In this document: piece by piece, positions 57,661-64,000 of the stretch | Layout: each line of letters opens with the position of its first letter | How positions within the stretch are numbered: the first letter of the stretch is position 1 | From: CAWBVG01 sp963792175 | Lineage (GTDB): Bacteria; Acidobacteriota; Vicinamibacteria; Vicinamibacterales; CAVVIG01 | Length of the DNA stretch: 64,000 nucleotides | Direction: 5' to 3' | Assembly: GCA_963792175.1 (NCBI GenBank) | Contig: CAWBVG010000041.1 | Location: forward strand, 62,001 to 126,000 | Notes under the pieces: generated by a model | Seen by the model: the letters and a program-made list of their open reading frames with translations, nothing else | What the model was told of the DNA's origin: nothing | The model's database searches: none | Program-made: the position numbers and the translations under genes

Positions 57661-59577
57661 AGAAAGTCGCGCTCCTTCTGGCGTGCGACGTCGTACGCCT
57701 CCCGCGCCGCCAGCACATCGCGGCGGCTCGACACCTCGGCGACCGGGACGTCCCACCACGAGTCGTAGCCCGGCACTCGAGCCTCGCGCTCGACGGGGAC
57801 GACGATGACGGATGGCCGTTGCTCTGTGCGGGCCTCGGCGAGCGCGTCGCGGACCGATTCCAGCGTCTCGGCGCGCCAGACTCGCGCGCCAAGCGACTCG
57901 GCGTTGGCGGCAAGGTCCACGGGAAGAGCGTCGCCGTCGAGATCGCCGGTCGCCGCGTTGCGGTAGCGGTACTGTGTTCCGAAGCCGCCGCTGCCGACAG
58001 CTTCCGAAAGGCCGCCGATGCTCGCGAACCCGCGATTGTCGAGCAGCACGATGGTCATCGCGAGCCGTTCCTGGACTGCCGTGACGATCTCCTGCGCCAT
58101 CATCAGGTACGACCCGTCGCCGACCAGGACGCACACACGGCGTTCGGGCGCCGCCATCTTGACGCCGAGTCCGCCGGCGATTTCGTAGCCCATGCACGAG
58201 TAGCCGTACTCGAGGTGATAGCCCTTCGGATCGCGGGCCCGCCAGAGCTTGTGGAGATCGCCCGGAAGACTTCCAGCGGCGCAGACGATGACGTCCGTCG
58301 GGCCGAGCGCGTCCTGGAGCACGCCGATGATCTGGGCCTGCGTCACCCGCCTTCGCCCCTCTGGGGCTCCGGCGGGCAAGCCCAAGCTTCGCCCCTCGGG
58401 GGTTCCGGCGGCACAGACGCGCCCGACTTCCGCCTGCCAGTCCGCCTGCGCGAGCGCTGACCGCGGCCTCGTACTCGCCGCCGACGCGGTAGCCGGCGAG
58501 CATCGGCAGCAGCTCCTCGAGTACGGCCCTCGCGTCGCCCACCAGCGGCAGCGCGGCGTGCTTTCCGGCGTCGAGCTCCGCGACGTTGATGGTGATGAAC
58601 CGCACGCGCTCGTGCTGAAACGCGGTTTTCGACGCGGTGGTGAAGTCGCTGAGCCGCGATCCGATGACGATCACGAGGTCGGCGTCGCGGGCCAGGCGAT
58701 TGGCGGCGCGCGTGCCGGTGGCGCCGATCCCGCCGAGCGCCAGCGGGTGCGGTTCGGGCAGCGCCCCTTTGCCCGCCTGCGTCTCGCCGACTGCGATGCC
58801 CGTCGCCGCGGCGAACCGCCGCAGCGCGTCGGTCGCTTCGCTGTAGATCACGCCGCCGCCGGCGACGAGTATCGGTCGCGAGCTGCTCCGAATCAGGCGC
58901 GCCGCCTCCTGCATGCGGTCGCGATCGGCCCGCGCCCGCGGAACCGTCCAGATCCGCGGCTCGAAGAGCGCGGCGGGGTAGTCGTACGCCTCCGCCTGCA
59001 CGTCCTGCGGCAGGGCGAGCGTCACCGCACCGGTTTCGGCGGGGGACGTCAGGACGCGCATCGCCTCGGGCAGCGCGGTCACGATCTGCTCGGGCCGATT
59101 GATCCGATCCCAGTAGCGCGACACCGGCTTGAAGCAGTCGTTGACGGACACGTCCTGCGACTGACTCGACTCGAGCTGCTGCAGCACCGGAGCAGGACGC
59201 CGGCCCGCAAAGATGTCGCCCGGCAGCAGCAGCACCGGCACGCGATTGATCGTCGCGCCCGCGGCCCCCGTCAACATGTTCGTCGCCCCGGGCCCGATCG
59301 AGCTCGTGCACGCGAGCGTGCTCAACCGGTTTCGCATCTTGGCAAAGGCGGCCGCGGTGTGCACCATCGCCTGTTCGTTCCGCGCGAGGTAATAAGGCAT
59401 CGACGTCCGGAACGCCTGGAGCGCTTCGCCGATGCCGGCGACGTTGCCGTGACCGAAAATGCCGAATACGCCCGCAATGAGCGGCTGCTCCCGTCCGTCG
59501 CGCGATGTGCGCTGCTGCGACAGAAACCGCACCACCGCCTGCGCCATCGTCAGGCGGACTCGAGATGGCGTGGTCAT
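57657..59577 (-). CDS. iolD: IolD, 3D-(3,5/4)-trihydroxycyclohexane-1,2-dione hydrolase; frameshifted and with an internal repeat
   Basis: Thiamine-diphosphate enzyme of about 640 residues. Starts MTTPSRVRLTMAQAVVRFLS at 59577, overlapping the iolC stop. N-domain: GVFGIFGHGNVAGIGEALQA, MPYYLARNEQAMVHTAAAFA (catalytic Glu), STLACTSSIGPGATNMLTGA. Central domain: RPILVAGGGVIYSEATDALR, IGATGTRAANRLARDADLVI. C-domain: LEYGYSCMGYEIAGGLGVKM, VLVGDGSYLMMAQEIVTAVQ (ThDP-binding GDGS...N) and LLDNRGFASIGGLSEAVGSG. A frameshift lies near 58460, and just after it, at 58351-58422, two imperfect 36-base units in tandem add about 12 residues, in a linker region. Cleaves the cyclic diketone ring. Confidence 0.92.
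58351..58422. repeat. Tandem 36-bp in-frame repeat within iolD
   Basis: Unit 1 (58351-58386) starts CTTCGCCCCTCTGGGGCTCC and unit 2 (58387-58422) starts CTTCGCCCCTCGGGGGTTCC; the first 28 bases differ at few positions, then the units diverge. The 36-base period keeps the frame and inserts Pro/Glu/Gly/Arg-rich residues between the central and C-terminal domains. Confidence 0.65.
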
Positions 59578-60554
59578 ATCGCCTCCTCCCCTCGCGCGCT
59601 GACGAACGCGGTGACTTCGTCGAGCGTCGGCATGAAATTCGCGCAGCCGTGGCGGGTGACGACGATCGCGCCGGTCGCGTTGCCCATGCGCGCCGCGCGC
59701 TCGAGCGGCCAACCCTGCAGGTATCCGTAGAGGAAACCGCTGGCAAACGCATCGCCTGCCCCGAGCACGTTCAGCACCTCGATGCGGAACGGGGCGACAT
59801 CGGCTGGTGGCAGGTGCGGGCGAAACACCGTGGATCCCCTCGCGCCGCGCTTGAGAATCAGCGCTTCCACGCCGCAATCGAGGACCGCGGCGACACCGCT
59901 GGCGACGTCGGTCGTTCCCGTTGCCGCGGCGAGCTCTTCCTCCGTCCCCACCGCCAGCGTGGCCGAATGCAGCAGCTGCCGCATCTCCTGAGCAAACGCG
60001 CCGGCGCCTTCCCATTGATCCGCGCGGTAATCAATGTCCACAACGACAGGCACGCCGGCAGAGCGGGCGGCGGCCGCCGCCGCACCGGTGGCAGCGCGCG
60101 ACGGCTCGTGGCTGAGCCCCGTGCCGGTCAGGAAGACGACGCGGCTTTCGGCGACCGGTGCGCGCGCCACGTCGTCGATGGTCAGGAAGCGGTCCGCGCA
60201 GTTGTCGCGATAGAACGTCAACGGAAACTTGTCTGGCGGCTGGATTGCCAGAATGACTGCGCTCGTACGGCGGCCCGGCTTGCACGGAATGAACCGGGTT
60301 TCGACCTGCTCGCGATTGAGAAAGGCGGTGACGAACTCGCCGACCTGGTCGTCGCCGACGGCGGTGAGCAGGACAGAGCGGAGGCCGAGACGCCGTGTGC
60401 CGACGCTGACGTTGGTGGGACAGCCGCCCACGTAGGCGTCGAAGCTCGTGACGGCGGTGATCGGCACGCCGATCTGATGGGCGTACAAGTCGATGCTGCT
60501 GCGGCCCATCGCGAGCACGTCGTACGCGCGTTGCGAGGGGGAAGCGGGAGTCAT
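59574..60554 (-). CDS. iolC: IolC, 5-dehydro-2-deoxygluconokinase
   Basis: About 326 residues, clean. ATG at 60554 (MTPASPSQRAYDVLAMGRSS) overlaps the lacI stop. PfkB-family motifs: VTSFDAYVGGCPTNVSVGTR (substrate site), AVGDDQVGEFVTAFLNREQV, GRRTSAVILAIQPPDKFPLT, VVFLTGTGLSHEPSRAATGA, PVVVDIDYRADQWEGAGAFA, LAVGTEEELAAATGTTDVAS and FRIEVLNVLGAGDAFASGFL with the catalytic Asp in GAGD. It phosphorylates 5-dehydro-2-deoxygluconate. It lacks the C-terminal DUF2090 domain found fused in many proteobacteria; that part is the separate gene at 55909. Confidence 0.94.
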   Translation of the reverse strand: MTPASPSQRAYDVLAMGRSSIDLYAHQIGVPITAVTSFDAYVGGCPTNVSVGTRRLGLRSVLLTAVGDDQVGEFVTAFLNREQVETRFIPCKPGRRTSAVILAIQPPDKFPLTFYRDNCADRFLTIDDVARAPVAESRVVFLTGTGLSHEPSRAATGAAAAAARSAGVPVVVDIDYRADQWEGAGAFAQEMRQLLHSATLAVGTEEELAAATGTTDVASGVAAVLDCGVEALILKRGARGSTVFRPHLPPADVAPFRIEVLNVLGAGDAFASGFLYGYLQGWPLERAARMGNATGAIVVTRHGCANFMPTLDEVTAFVSARGEEAI

Positions 60555-61579
60555 CGGGCGAGCGCCGCCCGGCCACGAAGGGCGCAGCCGCACGATTCAC
60601 GGATGCGCATCGCGCTCGGCAGCCGAATCGTCTGCGTGGCGCGGCGTGACGGCTTGGCCAGCCGCTCGATGAGCAGGCGGGCGGCGGCGGCGCCCAACTC
60701 GCGCTTCGGGAGATCGATCGTGGTCAGGCGCGGCGAGAACGAATCGAGCCACGGGTGGTCGTCGCAGGTCACGATCGCGACGTCTTCCGGACAGCGCAGT
60801 TGGTACTGCCGCAGCGCGCTCATGAATCCGACGCTCATCAGGTAGTTCGAGATGAATACGGCGTCGGGACGTTGTTTCAAAAGCTCGAGGCCCGCGCGGT
60901 AGCCCGACTCCACGCGGAAATCGCCTTCGACGATCAGCGCCGGGTCGATCGTCTGTTTCCAGTCGCGCAGCGCCGCGCGATAGCCATCGAGGCGGCGCCG
61001 CGTGGTCGTGGCGCCGCCGAGGCCGGTGATGAAGCCGACGCGGCGGTAGCCGAGTCGAAGCAGATGCGTGACGCCCTCATGGGTGGCGCGCTTGTCGTCC
61101 ATTTCGACGATGTCCGCGCGGAGTCCGGGAACGGTGCGCGCGAGCAGCACCAGCGGCACGCCGGCGCGTGCGAGCGTTGTCTGCAGGGACTTGGGCATCG
61201 GGCCGGGCGCCTTGGTGAAGATGACGCCGTCGACGCGCTTGGCGACGAACAATCGAAGGTAGACCTCCTCTTTGCTGGTGTCGTTGTCGCTGCTCGCGAT
61301 GAGCAGCATGTAGCCGGCGTCGTAGGCGGCGTCTTCCGCGCCGCGGACGACTTCGGGAAAGAACGGGTTGGCGATGTCCGGGACGATCATGCCGAGCGTG
61401 CGCGACTGCTGCGTGGCGAGGCTGCGCGCCACCAGGTTCGGCTGGTATCCGAGCTTCGTCACGGCCTGTTCGACGCGGCCCTTGAGCGCGGGGCTCACGT
61501 AGGCGGAGCCGTTGACCACGGCCGAGACCGTGGCGACGGATACACGGGCGGCACTGGCGACGTCGTAGATGTTCGCCAT
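60551..61579 (-). CDS. LacI-family repressor of the inositol genes
   Basis: 342 residues, clean. N-terminal helix-turn-helix and hinge: MANIYDVASAARVSVATVSA, VVNGSAYVSPALKGRVEQAV, TKLGYQPNLVARSLATQQSR. Ligand domain: TLGMIVPDIANPFFPEVVRG, VDGVIFTKAPGPMPKSLQTT, YRRVGFITGLGGATTTRRRL, SGYRAGLELLKQRPDAVFIS, CPEDVAIVTCDDHPWLDSFS, SPRLTTIDLPKRELGAAAAR. First gene of the operon with iolC-iolD-iolE-DUF2090. The two palindromes 46 and 113 bases upstream of its start are its likely operators. The inducer is probably an inositol breakdown product (inference). Confidence 0.93.
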   Translation of the reverse strand: MANIYDVASAARVSVATVSAVVNGSAYVSPALKGRVEQAVTKLGYQPNLVARSLATQQSRTLGMIVPDIANPFFPEVVRGAEDAAYDAGYMLLIASSDNDTSKEEVYLRLFVAKRVDGVIFTKAPGPMPKSLQTTLARAGVPLVLLARTVPGLRADIVEMDDKRATHEGVTHLLRLGYRRVGFITGLGGATTTRRRLDGYRAALRDWKQTIDPALIVEGDFRVESGYRAGLELLKQRPDAVFISNYLMSVGFMSALRQYQLRCPEDVAIVTCDDHPWLDSFSPRLTTIDLPKRELGAAAARLLIERLAKPSRRATQTIRLPSAMRIRESCGCALRGRAALAR

Positions 61580-61624
61580 CGGACAGTCGGATTCGACATC
61601 TTAATACACGCAGCTCGGCGTTTC

Positions 61625-61640
61625 AGCGAAGCGCTTCGCT
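61625..61640. promoter_or_regulatory. LacI-type operator 1
   Basis: Perfect 16-bp palindrome AGCGAAGCGCTTCGCT, 45 bases upstream of the lacI start. The core CGAAGCGCTTCG with a central CG is typical of LacI-family sites. Confidence 0.8.
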
Positions 61641-61654
61641 AGGAATGAATTGGC

Positions 61655-61683
61655 TTGACTTTGTCATTTCTGCCTACCATTCT
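61655..61683 (+). promoter_or_regulatory. Candidate iolB promoter
   Basis: TTGACT at 61655-61660, then 17 bases, then CATTCT at 61678-61683. It lies between the two LacI palindromes and 42 bases before iolB. The -10 box is weak. Confidence 0.4.
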
Positions 61684-61691
61684 GTGACGCT

Positions 61692-61707
61692 GGCGAAGCG
61701 CTTCGGC
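61692..61707. promoter_or_regulatory. LacI-type operator 2
   Basis: The 12-bp core CGAAGCGCTTCG at 61694-61705 is identical to that of operator 1; the outer bases do not pair perfectly. The centres are 67 bases apart, suitable for cooperative or looping repression. It lies just downstream of the putative iolB -10 box. Confidence 0.8.
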
Positions 61708-61724
61708 AGCGAGCGCCAGTCTCC

Positions 61725-62585
61725 ATGCTTCCTTTACGTTATCGATCGCGCCGGATCGCACCTGGCCGAACCGGGGCCGCCGTCAACCTCACGCCGCGGG
61801 CGCTTGGCTGGCGCACGATTCATTTTGCGGTCCGGCATCTGGCTGCGGGTGCGGTGTGGTCGGGCCGTACCGGTTCCGAGGAGCGCTGCTTCGTCCTGTT
61901 GCGCGGGCTGTTCGAGGTCAGGTGGGACGACACGTGGCACCGCGTCGGCCCGCGCGCCGACGTCTTTGGTGATTACCCGTCTGCGGTCTATCTCGGCCCG
62001 GGTACGAGCTTCAGGGTTGCTGCCCAGCAGCCATGCGAAATCGCCGATTGCCGCGCGGCCTCGTCGCGGCGCGGCGAGGCGCGCGTCATCCGGCCCGAGG
62101 ACTGCGGCTTCGAGATCCGCGGCGGCGGCAACGCCACCCGGCAGATCGTCGACATCGTCCGGCCGGAGTTTCCGGCGGATCGCCTGCTGCTGTGCGAGGT
62201 TTACACGCCGGGCGGCAACTGGTCGAGCTATCCGCCGCACAAGCACGACACCGACAATCCGCCGCGGGAGGTGGACCTCGACGAGGTGTACTACTTCCGC
62301 TTCCGCGACCGCGCCGGCTACGGATTCCAGCGCGTCTACAGCCGTCGGCGCGACGAGACGGTGCGGGTCACGCACGGCGACGTCGTGGCGGTGCGCGACG
62401 GTTATCACCCGTTTGTTACAGCGCATGGATACGATGCCTATTACCTGAACGTGCTCGCGGGCAGTCGCCGCTCGATGGCGGCGAGCGACGACCCGGCGCA
62501 CGCCAGATTCCGGCGGCACTGGCCGCCGCCCGACCCGCGGCTGCCGATGGTTCCGCCGCCCGCGGGCAGAGAGAGTGCACAGTGA
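61725..62585 (+). CDS. iolB: IolB, 5-deoxy-glucuronate isomerase
   Basis: 286 residues, clean, starting MLPLRYRSRRIAPGRTGAAV. Cupin-type isomerase: ALGWRTIHFAVRHLAAGAVW, ERCFVLLRGLFEVRWDDTWH, DVFGDYPSAVYLGPGTSFRV, ADRLLLCEVYTPGGNWSSYP, PHKHDTDNPPREVDLDEVYY (metal ligands HxH and Glu), DVVAVRDGYHPFVTAHGYDA (His ligand) and YYLNVLAG. It converts 5-deoxy-glucuronate to 5-dehydro-2-deoxygluconate, the substrate of IolC. Transcribed away from lacI and followed after 26 bases by a TonB-dependent receptor. Confidence 0.94.
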   Translation: MLPLRYRSRRIAPGRTGAAVNLTPRALGWRTIHFAVRHLAAGAVWSGRTGSEERCFVLLRGLFEVRWDDTWHRVGPRADVFGDYPSAVYLGPGTSFRVAAQQPCEIADCRAASSRRGEARVIRPEDCGFEIRGGGNATRQIVDIVRPEFPADRLLLCEVYTPGGNWSSYPPHKHDTDNPPREVDLDEVYYFRFRDRAGYGFQRVYSRRRDETVRVTHGDVVAVRDGYHPFVTAHGYDAYYLNVLAGSRRSMAASDDPAHARFRRHWPPPDPRLPMVPPPAGRESAQ

Positions 62586-62611
62586 TCGATCACATTTCTG
62601 GAGGACAGTTC

Positions 62612-64000
62612 ATGAAACGGATGTCGCACGGCCTGATGTTGATGGTTGCCGTGTTTCTGCTGCACGTTCCACTCGCCTTCGCGCAGGTCGACCGCGCGAC
62701 GCTGACCGGTGTGGTGAAGGACTCGACCGGCGGCGTCGTGCCCGGCGCGACGGTCACCGTGACGAATCTGGCGACCAATCTCGAAACGCACCAACAGACC
62801 ACCGAGACCGGCAGCTATCAGGTCGTCAACCTGAATCCCGGCCGCTATCGGATCGACGCCGAGCTGAGCGGGTTCAAGAAATTCTCGCAGGTCATCACGC
62901 TCGAGGTCGGCCAGCGCGCGCGCCTCGACGTCGAGCTGCAGATCGGGCTCGTCGCTGAGACGATCATCGTGGCGGAGTCGACGCAGCTGATCAACACGAA
63001 CGACGCGACGCTCGGCGCGGTCATTCCACAGGCGCAGGTGGCGAACCTGCCGCTCGCCATCCGCAACTGGGACGACCTGCTGGCGTTGGTGCCGGGCGTC
63101 CAGGGCGATCGCTACACCGAACAGGGCGGCGGCACCTCGTTCGGCCGCACCGGCGGCATCAACGTGCACGGCGCGAGGGCGCTGCAGAACAACTTCCTCC
63201 TCGACGGCGTCGACAACAACAGCATTTCGGAGAACGTGCAGGAGCTGACGACGCAGGTGTCGCGGCCGTCTGTGGACGCGATTCAGGAGTTCAAGGTCGT
63301 GACCAGCCCGTACTCGGCGGAATACGGCCGGTCGCCGGGCGCTGCGGTCAGCGTCTCGACCAAGTCAGGCACGAATGACTTTCACGGCACGGGCTACGAA
63401 TACTTCCGCAACGATTCGTTCGACTCCAACGATTTCTTCTCCAAGCGCGCCGGCGCCGCGAAGCCGGCGAACGATCAGAATCAGTACGGCGGCAACATCG
63501 GCGGACCGGTCATCAAGAACCGCGCGTTCTTCTTCACGGACTTCGAGGGGACGCGGATCAACCGCGGCGTCATCCGTCTGACGCGCGTGCCGACGGCCGA
63601 CGAGCGCAACGGCATCTTCACGAGCGCCGTCCGCGATCCGCTGACCGGCGCGAACTTCGCCAACAATCAGATTCCGCAGGGCCGGATCGATCCGGTTGCG
63701 GCCGCGATCATGGGCCTCGTGCCGATGCCGAACCAGCCGGGCGCGAACAACTACTTCCGAACCGCCGACCTGGTCGACAACTCGGACCGCTGGCTCGGCC
63801 GCTTCGACTGGAAGCCGACCATCGAACGACAGCGTCTTCGCGCGCCACATCTACTCGAACCGCACCCGGCAGATTCCCGGCGCATTCGGCGGCGTCGTCG
63901 ACGGCACCGGCACGTCCGCGTTCGGCAACCAGACGATCAAGACCAACGCGACGGTGGGCGGCTGGACGCGCGTCCTGTCGTCGGCGATGGTCAACGAGTT
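62612..64000 (+). CDS. Oar-like TonB-dependent receptor, 5-prime part; one frameshift, runs off the window
   Basis: GGAGG at 62600-62604 precedes the ATG at 62612. Signal peptide LMLMVAVFLLHVPLAFA, then a carboxypeptidase-regulatory domain (DRATLTGVVKDSTGGVVPGA, TVTVTNLATNLETHQQTTET, VVNLNPGRYRIDAELSGFKK) and the plug: NLPLAIRNWDDLLALVPGVQ, INVHGARALQNNFLLDGVDN, SRPSVDAIQEFKVVTSPYSA and EYGRSPGAAVSVSTKSGTND. Barrel sequence follows (QNQYGGNIGGPVIKNRAFFF). A shift near 63830 changes the frame and the gene continues past 64000. Such receptors import oligosaccharides or other ligands across the outer membrane. Its place behind iolB suggests uptake of an inositol-containing compound. Confidence 0.92.
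   Translation, partial: MKRMSHGLMLMVAVFLLHVPLAFAQVDRATLTGVVKDSTGGVVPGATVTVTNLATNLETHQQTTETGSYQVVNLNPGRYRIDAELSGFKKFSQVITLEVGQRARLDVELQIGLVAETIIVAESTQLINTNDATLGAVIPQAQVANLPLAIRNWDDLLALVPGVQGDRYTEQGGGTSFGRTGGINVHGARALQNNFLLDGVDNNSISENVQELTTQVSRPSVDAIQEFKVVTSPYSAEYGRSPGAAVSVSTKSGTNDFHGTGYEYFRNDSFDSNDFFSKRAGAAKPANDQNQYGGNIGGPVIKNRAFFFTDFEGTRINRGVIRLTRVPTADERNGIFTSAVRDPLTGANFANNQIPQGRIDPVAAAIMGLVPMPNQPGANNYFRTADLVDNSDRWLGRFDWKPTIERQRLRAPHLLEPHPADSRRIRRRRRRHRHVRVRQPDDQDQRDGGRLDARPVVGDGQRV

Noticed and set aside
1..64000. tRNA, rRNA, CRISPR, insertion sequence or prophage
   Set aside because: No regularly spaced repeats, transposase or integrase motifs, or rRNA-like stretches were seen by eye; short RNAs could still be missed.

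Overview
The window looks like a chromosomal piece of an acidobacterium, most likely of the Vicinamibacteria type. This is an inference from gene content: very high GC, an 802-residue MacB/ADOP-type permease without its own ATPase, a PadR regulator on a perfect palindrome, an Oar-like TonB-dependent receptor with a carboxypeptidase-regulatory domain, FG-GAP/ASPIC proteins and two PEP-CTERM proteins. I see no rRNA, tRNA, CRISPR array, insertion sequence or phage gene. Genes in roughly the first 32 kb are broken by many small frameshifts while their codon use and family motifs stay intact, so I read them as one gene each with sequencing or assembly indels. From about 40.8 kb onward most frames are clean.

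Layout. 1-4.8 kb: a TPR/FG-GAP protein cut by the window edge, a secreted PKD-toroid-dockerin protein and a PEP-CTERM protein. 5.0-10.3 kb: eboD-eboE-eboC on the plus strand, facing eboF and a YdjY-like gene. 10.5-13.5 kb: a stand-alone CuA-like lipoprotein and an SCO1 domain that appears fused to a CRTAC1 (FG-GAP/ASPIC) domain. 13.6-17.0 kb: a NitT/TauT-type ABC importer with two permeases. 17.2-19.0 kb: an RnfD/NqrB-like membrane domain fused to Cys-rich Sel1 repeats. 19.0-20.6 kb: eboA-eboB, which completes the Ebo set at a second locus. 20.7-28.3 kb: an O-methyltransferase with a membrane partner, a two-component pair whose regulator has a degenerate AAA domain, a small membrane protein and a multihaem cytochrome. 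28.4-29.8 kb: a methyltransferase and a VTT membrane protein.

29.8-40.5 kb is one long minus-strand operon: membrane protein, toroid protein, secreted/membrane protein, an ABC ATPase with nearly all catalytic motifs mutated, an ABC-2-like permease, a membrane protein, MoxR, DUF58, a BatA-like protein and a large VWA protein. Consecutive genes mostly overlap by a few bases. This is the best candidate here for a poorly described multi-component system.

40.8-64 kb holds a 2OG-Fe(II) oxygenase, a PEP-CTERM protein, ApbE, PadR-PspC, an FMN-binding/ferredoxin pair that ApbE probably flavinylates, DAHP synthase, the ADOP permease, a DegT aminotransferase/GT2/Gfo-Idh-MocA trio, a carboxymuconolactone-decarboxylase-like protein and a hybrid histidine kinase. 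It ends with a myo-inositol catabolic cluster, lacI-iolC-iolD-iolE-DUF2090, divergent from iolB and a TonB-dependent receptor, with two matching LacI-type palindromes in the shared promoter region.
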